64,000 nucleotides of DNA from Mesorhizobium qingshengii (GTDB lineage: Bacteria; Pseudomonadota; Alphaproteobacteria; Rhizobiales; Rhizobiaceae). The stretch spans positions 124,001-188,000 of the forward strand of contig NZ_JAPFQA010000001.1 in the NCBI RefSeq assembly GCF_027563465.1, in the 5' to 3' direction. Below, one piece after another: positions 9,220 through 16,651 of this stretch. Within the stretch, counting starts at the first letter, position 1, and every line of letters begins with the position of its first letter. The translations under genes were made by a program, and so were the position numbers. The notes beneath the pieces are model-generated. The model was not told the origin of the DNA. It did not search any database and saw only the letters and a list, made by a program, of their open reading frames with translations.

Positions 9220-10464
9220 GTGAGGTCCCATCTGATCGCCCGTTGCGGTGGCCTCTTTCGCGCCGCCGGCCTTGCGGCGCTCGCCTTGCTTCTGACTTTG
9301 ACGATGGCCAATGCGGAGCGCCGCGTCGCGCTTGTCCTCGGCAACTCGCAGTACCAGCACGCGCCGCCGCTCACCAATCCGGTGCGCGACGCCCAGGCCA
9401 TGGCTGAACGCTTGAAGAAGCTCGACTTCGAGGTCGTTTCCGGCTTCGACCAGACCAAATTGCAGACGCAGGCAACGATTGCCCAGTTCGCAAAACAGGT
9501 GCGCGGAGCCGACGTGGCGCTGTTCTTCTACGCCGGCCACGGCTTGCAGGTTTCGGGCAAGAACTATCTGCTTCCGGTCGACGCCGCGCTTGAGGATGAG
9601 ACCTCCCTCGACTTCGAGGCCGTGTCGGTTGATTTCGTTTTGCGCCAGATGTCGCGGGAGACCAGCATAAGGCTGGTGTTTCTCGACGCTTGCCGCGACA
9701 ATCCCCTCGCCGAGGTGCTGGCCAAGACCGCGGGCGTCAACGGTGCAAGCAGCGGCCTTGCCGAGATCCCGATAGAGAATGGTGGCGCCGGCACGCTCGT
9801 CGCCTTCGCCGCCAGCCCCAATCAACTCGCCTATGACGGGTCGGGCGAACATTCGCCTTTCACCGCGGCGCTGCTCCAGCACATCGGCGAATCCAACGTC
9901 TCCATCACCGAGGCGATGAACAGGGTGACCAGCGACGTCTTCAAGGCAACCGCTGGCAAGCAGCGTCCCTGGATCAACGTCTCGCTGACCACGGAGGTCG
10001 TCCTGCACAGGATCGATCTCAACGCGCCATTGATCGTGGGCGAGGCGAGTCCACTTCCGGCCGAAGGCGCCTCCGACGCGCGCAACACCGGCGCGGCAGG
10101 CGCATCAGGCCAAGGTGACGACCAGCTGGCGCTCGATGTGCTGCGCCAGAAGATCCCCAGGCTGGCGTCGGACGCTCCGATCTTTTTCGACCATCCGATC
10201 GATTTCGGCGATCCGGCAATCGACGGCAAGAGCATCGCCCAGCTGATCAAGAGCAAGCCCCTCTTCAGTCCGGTGGAGGGATTGGACAAGTCGGTGTGGG
10301 AGGGCAAGCACTGCGACGGCTGCCATGAATGGAACGAGGCCCGGCTGTGCGATCAGGCGAAGAATTTCGCCGCCAACGATGTCTCTGTCCTGCGCCTGCA
10401 ACATCCGCTTGGAACACGCTTCAAGGTGGCGCTCGCCAAATGGGCCCAGGGTGGCTGCAAGTAG
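9220..10464 (+). CDS. Secreted caspase-fold protein with C-terminal Cys-rich CxxCH segment
   Basis: 414 residues from a GTG start 7 bases after the YceI-OmpA stop. A signal peptide (about 1-32) precedes a caspase p20-like domain starting RRVALVLGNSQY. The dyad is present: His108 in YAGHGLQ and Cys158 in LDACRDNP. A variable linker (about 260-300) leads to a C-terminal segment with CDGCH at residues 365-369, a further Cys in ARLCDQ, then HPLGTRF, and WAQGGC at the end. CxxCH is the covalent haem c attachment motif, and the protein is exported, which haem c requires. It could equally be a metal or disulfide site. I know of no named domain for this tail. Confidence 0.8.
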   Translation: MRSHLIARCGGLFRAAGLAALALLLTLTMANAERRVALVLGNSQYQHAPPLTNPVRDAQAMAERLKKLDFEVVSGFDQTKLQTQATIAQFAKQVRGADVALFFYAGHGLQVSGKNYLLPVDAALEDETSLDFEAVSVDFVLRQMSRETSIRLVFLDACRDNPLAEVLAKTAGVNGASSGLAEIPIENGGAGTLVAFAASPNQLAYDGSGEHSPFTAALLQHIGESNVSITEAMNRVTSDVFKATAGKQRPWINVSLTTEVVLHRIDLNAPLIVGEASPLPAEGASDARNTGAAGASGQGDDQLALDVLRQKIPRLASDAPIFFDHPIDFGDPAIDGKSIAQLIKSKPLFSPVEGLDKSVWEGKHCDGCHEWNEARLCDQAKNFAANDVSVLRLQHPLGTRFKVALAKWAQGGCK

Positions 10465-10483
10465 GGCAGGAAGGTGAGGACAT

Positions 10484-10505
10484 CCATCCGGTTCTGCCGG
10501 GATGG
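10484..10505. terminator. Possible bidirectional terminator hairpin
   Basis: CCATCCGG (10484-10491) can pair with CCGGGATGG (10497-10505) with one bulged base across a short loop, followed by GAGGTTT. It sits in the 45-base gap between two convergent genes, which is why I report it; no clear T-run supports it. Confidence 0.35.
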
Positions 10506-10509
10506 AGGT

Positions 10510-11088
10510 TTAATACGCATCCGCTGATTGGCGCAGCGCCTCCATCTCGGCCATCTGGATGCCCATCTTGACAAATGCTGAAAGAACGGCAAAGCGGTCC
10601 GCGAGCGCGACACGCGCCAGCCCGGCCAGAACACCGGCATTGACCGCATGGGCGGCGGGAAATGGCTGCAAGGCCGATACCGTCGTCGCGGCCATGGCCG
10701 ACCCATTGTCACGCCACCCCGCGGCCAGCGCAATCCAGCCGACCGGCGTTGTCGGCGGCGTCGTGGCTGCCGTGCTGACTGCCGCCCGATGGCGTGGGCT
10801 GTCCTGTTCCCCCACCCAGTCGCGAACAAGCGCGAGCAACTCGTGATCGGTCCCATCGAGCAACTCGCTCAGATGGCTCAGGCATTCATGCGCCCACCAG
10901 ACCGCGGCCCGATCGGGAAGCAGGTAGGCACAGAACGTGATCGCCTCCTCGGGAACGCGCCCGGCGAGGAGGTCGCGGCAAAACGCGATCGAGTGCTGTT
11001 CGGTTGGAGGGGTTCTCATGTCCCGGGCAACAGCGGGACAAGCCATGAAAAGATCCCGTGCCGTTTTGAATCGGAGCCCATTGGCCAT
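10510..11088 (-). CDS. Conserved T6SS-neighbourhood protein, DUF6931-like
   Basis: About 192 residues from ATG 11088; an in-frame GTG at 11097 is the alternative start. It has no signal peptide. The sequence is helical and rich in Ala and Trp (LPDRAAVWWAHECLSHL, PVGWIALAAGWRDNGSAM), a pattern I associate with DUF6931 proteins, small cytoplasmic proteins found beside T6SS genes in alphaproteobacteria. No catalytic motif is apparent. It is transcribed convergently with the caspase-CxxCH gene and divergently from the downstream OmpA gene. The family name is from memory and should be checked; function unknown. Confidence 0.55.
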   Translation of the reverse strand: MANGLRFKTARDLFMACPAVARDMRTPPTEQHSIAFCRDLLAGRVPEEAITFCAYLLPDRAAVWWAHECLSHLSELLDGTDHELLALVRDWVGEQDSPRHRAAVSTAATTPPTTPVGWIALAAGWRDNGSAMAATTVSALQPFPAAHAVNAGVLAGLARVALADRFAVLSAFVKMGIQMAEMEALRQSADAY

Positions 11089-11270
11089 GATCGCCACGCT
11101 TTCATCGAGGAGCTTTGGCCACTGAAGCCTTAGGCGCGGCGCGGGTCAAGTCTCAACCGGCGACACGGCAACAACTGCCGGCACCGCCGTATCCCCGAGC
11201 GTTTATCGACATACAATTGCCTCGGAATTTGGTAGCATGGAAACCAGATGCTCAAACAGGAGGAGCCGCT

Positions 11271-11807
11271 ATGCAGTGGGGCAGTTCAGCCTTTGTGTTG
11301 GCGGTCGTGTTTTTCTCGACCCACGCTTCCGCCGACCCTGTCCAGAAATCAGAAGACATCGTGAAGTTCTTTACCGGCGCCGCCGATCTCGGCAAGTCGC
11401 GAGGAATTTGTGTCGGCACCGAGGAGGAGTGCAAAAGCAAGACCAAGGCAAAAGACGCGCCGGCAGAAAAATCCAGCCTCGACATGCTGATCAATTTCGG
11501 GCTGGATTCGGCCGAGCTCGACACCACTGCGCGGGCTGAACTCGACGAGTTCGCCAAGGCGCTTAAGGACAGCCGGCTGAGCACGTTCAACTTCGTCGTC
11601 GAAGGCTACACCGACGCCACCGGCACGGTGCACTACAACGAAGGCCTGTCGCAACGGCGGGCGCAATCGGTGGCAGCCTTCCTGACGGCCAGCGGTATCG
11701 AGGCCGCCCGCATCAACGCGATCGGCATGGGCGAAAAGAATCCGCGCAGCCCCAACCCGTACGATCCTTTGAACCGCCGCGTGGAAATGCGGATAAAGAC
11801 GCAATAG
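11271..11807 (+). CDS. Periplasmic OmpA-family protein
   Basis: 178 residues from ATG 11271, supported by AGGAGGAG at 11259-11266. The frame is open upstream to 11115 but that part is not conserved-looking. A signal peptide (MQWGSSAFVLAVVFFSTHASA) precedes about 50 charged residues with two Cys (GICVGTEEECKSK), which could form a disulfide, and a complete OmpA-like domain (INFGLDSAELD, VEGYTDATGTVHYNEGLS, QRRAQSV, RRVEMRI). It lacks a beta-barrel, so it should be a soluble peptidoglycan-binding protein. It is the second OmpA-type gene in the caspase cluster and resembles the OmpA tails of the two TssL proteins. Confidence 0.8.
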   Translation: MQWGSSAFVLAVVFFSTHASADPVQKSEDIVKFFTGAADLGKSRGICVGTEEECKSKTKAKDAPAEKSSLDMLINFGLDSAELDTTARAELDEFAKALKDSRLSTFNFVVEGYTDATGTVHYNEGLSQRRAQSVAAFLTASGIEAARINAIGMGEKNPRSPNPYDPLNRRVEMRIKTQ

Positions 11808-11945
11808 CTTGGGTTGACGCATGCCGCCCAAAAACCGCGCAGCGGTTGTGGGTCAGGGCGCCCAACGCAGTCCTTGCCACGAGCGTCGCAATGACGGCGT
11901 TTCCAGGTAGGGTTCCGGCCGAACAGGCCTGCAAACACGGACCTG

Positions 11946-13574
11946 TCAGTTCTTGAGCACGCCGCCGACAGCCACACCGGTGCCGAAGATCAGCGCCTTG
12001 GTGAGGAAGTCGTTGTTGTCCTGGGGCGGCGGCGGATCATCCTGCCGCACCACGGTCTCGCGGTTGCGCCGCTTCTGAACGACCTGCTGTTGTTTGCGGG
12101 GTCTCTGCGCCGCCGGCCTCTGCGTGCGGACTGTCTGCGCCACCTGCTTTTTCGGCTGCGTCGCGCGGGCTTGATCGGCGGCGTATCTGGCGCGCACGGC
12201 GTCCATCATCGGATCTGTCTGGATCACCAGGAATGCCAGTTGTTCGCGCGTCAGATAGGTGGTCTGCGGCAGGCCGTTCTTCACTTGCCAGATACCGATC
12301 GCCTGCCGGGTCTGCGGGCCTATGTTTCCATCGATGCGCCCAAGCTCGTTGCCCAACGCCTCGATGCGCAATTGCAGGTCGACGCGGCCCTGACGATCGA
12401 GGCCGATGGCACTTTCCGTCAACGCGGTGCCCGGCGTTTGCTTCATCTCGTCCGGAACACCGACCGAGGTGCGCACGGCGGAGCCGGAACTGGCGTTCGC
12501 CTGGTCCGTGTCGAGTGCCGCGACCTGCCGGTTCTGGGCTTTCGGGTCGTTCAATTCGTCGATGTTCAGTCGCGCCACGGTGGCGAAGCGACCGTTCGGA
12601 AACTGGTCGAGATAGGCCTCGTAGAACGGAATCGAATTGCGCTTCGAAGCCTCATCCCAAAGGCGTTGCTCGACTTCCCAGGAAGGAGGATCACTGGCAA
12701 CCGGCGCAGGAGCGGATGGTGCGGCCGCGTTCGATGCGTCGGCCACGGGTTTTGCAACAGGCGGCGCCGCCGCGGCGGGTTTTCCCAGGAAGACCTCGCG
12801 TCCCAGCGATGCGTTGTGCCAGGGCCTCTGGCGACCTTGCGTGGTTTCGGTCACTTCGCCGCGCACGCGCGTCAGCGCGCTCTGGATTTCGACGCCGGGT
12901 TCGGTCAGATGCCTGGCGAGCGCCGTCGAGTAAGGACTGTCGACCCCGTTGCCGTCGAAAGCGATGGCGCCCGGATCCGTTGCATAGGCAATCAGGAGGC
13001 CGCCGGTTCCGACGCCGTCCGATTTCGCTTCGACCGGCGCCAGGCCGGTGCCCAACGAGGTGGAGCGGCTCTTCGGCAGCGAGGCGGCCAGCGTTCTTGC
13101 CAGCGGATTGTCGCGGCAGGCATCGAGGATGATGACGCCAACCGCCGGGTCGGGCGGCAAAGCAGCCATGAAGTCATCGATCTGGATGGTGCGGGTCTTG
13201 AGATAGGCCGGCGACGTCAATTCGGCATCGACCGGTATCAGGTAGTTCTTGCCGTCGACCTGCATGCCGTGACCGGCATAGAAAATGACCGCGAGGTCCG
13301 CGTCGTAGGATTGCTCGGTAAACCGGCTGATGAGGCTGTGCATGCCTGCATTGTCCTGATCGACCCCCTCGATCACCTCGAACCCGGCATTGCGCAGCGT
13401 CGATGCGATGAGGTGGGCATCGTTGGCGGGGTTGGGCAAGGTAACCGCATGGACGTATTTGCTGTTGCCGATGACCAGCGCGACGCGCTTTGTGTCAGAC
13501 CCGGCAGCCTCGGCGCCGAGCGCGGCAAGGAAAAGCAGGATAATCCCGCTCAGAAAGACGGCGAACGCTTTCAT
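11946..13574 (-). CDS. Secreted caspase-fold protein with C-terminal peptidoglycan-binding-like segment
   Basis: 542 residues; signal peptide (about 1-24), then a caspase p20-like domain from KRVALVIGNSKY with the dyad His in FYAGHGMQ and Cys in ILDACRDNPLA. An Ala/Pro-rich linker (PAAAAPPVAKP) follows at about 270-300. Near 400-460 there is a segment like the PG_binding_1 fold (LGRIDGNIGPQTRQAIGIWQ). The tail is strongly basic with Gln/Arg runs and ends in a short hydrophobic glycine-rich stretch (FGTGVAVGGVL). A strong ribosome site (GGAGGG) precedes the ATG. The gene is separated from the M23/SLT gene by 213 bases and probably has its own promoter. Substrate unknown. Confidence 0.82.
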   Translation of the reverse strand: MKAFAVFLSGIILLFLAALGAEAAGSDTKRVALVIGNSKYVHAVTLPNPANDAHLIASTLRNAGFEVIEGVDQDNAGMHSLISRFTEQSYDADLAVIFYAGHGMQVDGKNYLIPVDAELTSPAYLKTRTIQIDDFMAALPPDPAVGVIILDACRDNPLARTLAASLPKSRSTSLGTGLAPVEAKSDGVGTGGLLIAYATDPGAIAFDGNGVDSPYSTALARHLTEPGVEIQSALTRVRGEVTETTQGRQRPWHNASLGREVFLGKPAAAAPPVAKPVADASNAAAPSAPAPVASDPPSWEVEQRLWDEASKRNSIPFYEAYLDQFPNGRFATVARLNIDELNDPKAQNRQVAALDTDQANASSGSAVRTSVGVPDEMKQTPGTALTESAIGLDRQGRVDLQLRIEALGNELGRIDGNIGPQTRQAIGIWQVKNGLPQTTYLTREQLAFLVIQTDPMMDAVRARYAADQARATQPKKQVAQTVRTQRPAAQRPRKQQQVVQKRRNRETVVRQDDPPPPQDNNDFLTKALIFGTGVAVGGVLKN

Positions 13575-13787
13575 GGACCAGCCCTCCGCCCACCAGGGCG
13601 CACTATTGATGTCTGCGCATGCTAAATTTCGTCAGCGACAAAGTCGCTTGTGCCAAAAATGGCTCCTGGGCGTATGTGATCTTGACCACAGTCTTGGTTC
13701 ACAAAGGGCCCGAAAAAACTTGGCGATGGTAACACCTGGCGGCAGGAACACCAATGGTCCGAGAGACCGATGCCGCGACGGGCAGGT

Positions 13788-16136
13788 TCAAATCGTATTC
13801 TGAATCGAGCTTATGAGGGCCGTGACGGCCTGCTTGTATTTTTCGAACTCCGGCGATGTCTGGTGGATCTCCGTGGTCGTCGCCTGCGGGCTGGCGTCGG
13901 TGGCCACACGGGTCAGCTTTTGCCCCATCTTCCTTTCGGCCCAGTCCACCACATAGCTGGCTGTCTTGCCGGTGAGAAACGGGTTGGCCTGGATGACGGC
14001 CGACCCCAGCACGGCGCTCAATTGCGCCGAACCTGGCGCCGACAGCACCTGGTGCGCGCCTTCCATTCCCAGGAAATGACAGAGATAGAGCCGGCCGGCC
14101 GTGATCTGGTGACCGCGCGCCCGAAGATAGGCCTCGCCTTCGCGCGCGAGATTGCGCACCATCTCACGCGAAATCGTGGCGTCGTAGCGCAGAGCCAAGA
14201 GGTCGGCGGTCGACAGCGTGCGCGCGAGTTCCGGACGATAGGTATTCATCATCCGGATCCAGGTCTTCGTTATGAACTGGCCGGCGCCGGTCGCCGAGGA
14301 ATTCGGGTTCTTGGCGCGGGCGCTGCCGCCGCTTTCGACATGAACGATCCGCTCGGTCAGCGTTTCAACGGCGACATCGCCGGAATTGCCGGTATCGTAG
14401 GCGGCGACCGTGGTGACCGTCCCCAGCGGATCGATCGCCTCGCCATTCTGGTAGAGCTCGAAATGCAGGTGCGGGCCGGTCGAAAGCCCGGTGGTGCCGA
14501 TATAGCCAATGACGTCGCCGGCCTTCACCTTGGTGCCGACGCCGCTCGCAATGGCGAATTTTTGCATATGCGCGTAGCGCGTCTCGCGCCCGTTCGCATG
14601 CGAGATCTTCACCAGATTGCCATAGCTGCCGCCATCGCCCTGGAAACTGATCTCGCCGTCGAAGGCCGCCTCGACCGGCGTGCCGACAGGGGCTGCCCAA
14701 TCGACACCCTTGTGGATACGAACGACGCCGAGGATCGGGTGCTTGCGCGGGCCGAAGGTCGAGGTCATGACCCCGTTCACCGGCGTGACCATGCCGTTGG
14801 CGACAGTCAGCGAGCGCACCTCGTCATTGCCTGTGACGCAGGCGAACTGGCCGTCGCTCTGCTGGAAGACGAAACACTCGAGGCTCTTTTCGGTGCCCTG
14901 GACGCCCACATACAGCACCCGCCCGGCACCCTCGTCCTTGCCGCGCGGCGTCTGCGAATAGATCAGCACAAGACGCTGGTCCTCGCTAGCAAAGGCGTCC
15001 AGATCCTGCCCTCTCGAGAGATACATGATCGCTTCGCCGATCACACCGGTCGGAACATTGTTGCGTGCCGCCGTCGAATAGATCGCGTCGAGCAGACGAT
15101 ATTGCCTTTTGTGCGTGCCTTCCGCCTGTGCGCCCGAATAGTTGAACAGATCCTCGCGGACCCAGGGATCGACACCCGACACGAACGCGCCCGCCGCGTT
15201 GCGCGTCAGCGTGCCGACAAACACGTTCTTGGCGTAGATCGAAACCTGCATGAGGGACATCGTGGTCGTCTCGCGCGTCGGCCGGTATCCGCGCATCGCA
15301 ACGACATAACCTGCTTCCAGACCGTCCCGGTTGAAGAGCGCCTTCAGGGCTTCACCGGCCAGCTTGGCATCCTCCGCGGAGAAATGCGCATCGAGCGCAA
15401 CGCTGTCCAAACTTCGGTCGTTGAGGATCTTCACGAACGTGTCTTCGGTCGCCTCGAACCGCTGATACTCATTCGTGACGACCGCGACACTCGTGTTGTT
15501 TTCGATCTGGGTCTTCTGGAAGGCGGGAAGGGCTGCATCGCCTGCATCGATTGTCTCACCCCAGCCGGCTTCGGGATTGTCGGCGTCCGCCTTTGGGCCC
15601 GAAGCCGCTGCGGGTTCCCCGGCGGCCGGCGGCGGCTGAAGATCGTTCTGCAAATCGCCGGACGGCGCGGCGGCGGTCTTTCGTTGCGCCTGGAAGAATG
15701 CGAAGTCCTCCTGCGTCGACGGTATCGTCGTCATGAATTTTTCGCTGGCGCTAAGCATAACGTCGGACAGGATTTCGATCTGGGGCGAAACTCCGGCCTG
15801 GTCGAGTTCCGCCGGGCGCGGGATTTCGCGGCCTTTGGTTGCGGCGCCGGCATCAGGTGCAAGCGTGATCCACATCGGGTCCCCGGCCAGGTCGATGATG
15901 GCGGGCACATAGACGGATGCATCGGCCGGCACATCGTCCACTCCTTCGACCGCGTGCAACTCCTCGTTTTCATCGCCGAACGACCAATAGTCCGCGGTGA
16001 GGTAGAAACCGGCGGCGATGGAAAGCAGGACAATCACGGCGAGACCGGCAAGGAGCCTGCGCCAAAGCGTGCGCCTGCGAAGGGCAGCGCGCGCCTGCTT
16101 TTTCTGCTTGAAGCTCGTGTCGATGCTGTGCGTCAC
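13788..16136 (-). CDS. Membrane-anchored M23 peptidase fused to a lytic-transglycosylase-like domain
   Basis: 782 residues from GTG 16136, which overlaps the preceding stop as GTGA and has GGAAG 6 bases before it; a GTG at 16166 is the other option. A basic N-terminus and one membrane segment (LLAGLAVIVLLSIAAGFYL) suggest an inner-membrane anchor with a periplasmic body. The M23 (LytM) domain shows FGPRKHPILG, RIHKGVDWAAPVGTPV and GPHLHFELY, with the zinc His/Asp pattern intact. It is followed by a soluble-lytic-transglycosylase-like region (IVHVESGGSARAKNPNSSAT, GAGQFITKTW, with a Glu in position). It would cut both peptide and glycan bonds of peptidoglycan, plausibly to let the T6SS envelope complex through. 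Confidence 0.85.
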   Translation of the reverse strand: MTHSIDTSFKQKKQARAALRRRTLWRRLLAGLAVIVLLSIAAGFYLTADYWSFGDENEELHAVEGVDDVPADASVYVPAIIDLAGDPMWITLAPDAGAATKGREIPRPAELDQAGVSPQIEILSDVMLSASEKFMTTIPSTQEDFAFFQAQRKTAAAPSGDLQNDLQPPPAAGEPAAASGPKADADNPEAGWGETIDAGDAALPAFQKTQIENNTSVAVVTNEYQRFEATEDTFVKILNDRSLDSVALDAHFSAEDAKLAGEALKALFNRDGLEAGYVVAMRGYRPTRETTTMSLMQVSIYAKNVFVGTLTRNAAGAFVSGVDPWVREDLFNYSGAQAEGTHKRQYRLLDAIYSTAARNNVPTGVIGEAIMYLSRGQDLDAFASEDQRLVLIYSQTPRGKDEGAGRVLYVGVQGTEKSLECFVFQQSDGQFACVTGNDEVRSLTVANGMVTPVNGVMTSTFGPRKHPILGVVRIHKGVDWAAPVGTPVEAAFDGEISFQGDGGSYGNLVKISHANGRETRYAHMQKFAIASGVGTKVKAGDVIGYIGTTGLSTGPHLHFELYQNGEAIDPLGTVTTVAAYDTGNSGDVAVETLTERIVHVESGGSARAKNPNSSATGAGQFITKTWIRMMNTYRPELARTLSTADLLALRYDATISREMVRNLAREGEAYLRARGHQITAGRLYLCHFLGMEGAHQVLSAPGSAQLSAVLGSAVIQANPFLTGKTASYVVDWAERKMGQKLTRVATDASPQATTTEIHQTSPEFEKYKQAVTALISSIQNTI

Positions 16137-16543
16137 GGATTGCTTCCGGTCAGGAAGAAGGTCCACCGCACCTGTTCAAGCGTATCGACTTCGAGAAATT
16201 GCGCCGCGATATGGCCGCGCTGCCAGCATTCGTCGATGCCGCGGATCGAGAAACGTCGCCGCTCGATGCACATTTCGGTGGATCCGGTGAGGATCGCGTG
16301 GCCGAAAACGTCCGTCGCATAGATGTAGATGTAGCGGTTCGTCAGTTCCTCGCGGATGACGTTCACGCACTGATTTGCGCCGATGGTCCACCAGCCGTCG
16401 GTCTGGTCCGCATTGTCGACCCTCTGGCCGACGGCGAGGTTGACGACGTCGAGTGTCTGGTTGCAAACCGTGAATTCGGCGCGCGCTTCGCCGGACGTCA
16501 GCACGGCCAGCAGGGCGGCGCCCGCCATGACCGCAAGCTTCAT
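16133..16543 (-). CDS. DUF1036 periplasmic protein
   Basis: 136 residues from ATG 16543, chosen because a clear signal peptide (MKLAVMAGAALLAVLTSGEA) begins there. The mature part matches DUF1036 (EFTVCNQTLDVVNLAVG, GWWTIGANQCVNVI, IYIYATDVFG), a small domain of unknown function with conserved Cys residues and aromatic strands, common in alphaproteobacteria. Its stop overlaps the start of the M23/SLT gene by four bases, so translation is probably coupled. Placement directly after PpkA links it to the T6SS operon. Function unknown. Confidence 0.75.
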   Translation of the reverse strand: MKLAVMAGAALLAVLTSGEARAEFTVCNQTLDVVNLAVGQRVDNADQTDGWWTIGANQCVNVIREELTNRYIYIYATDVFGHAILTGSTEMCIERRRFSIRGIDECWQRGHIAAQFLEVDTLEQVRWTFFLTGSNP

Positions 16544-16651
16544 GCGGCCCGTCAGGGCAGGCAGGGCTCGAACCGGATCACGCTGCCTTGTGGGCAGGTC
16601 GGCGGACGAGTGGGGCAAACACGCGCGGCGGAGTTCCATCGGGCGCCCATG

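Noticed and set aside
13770..16322. 850-codon plus-strand open frame opposite the M23/SLT gene
   Set aside because: Product is Arg/Gly/His-rich without recognisable domains, while the minus strand encodes a clear M23 and SLT protein.
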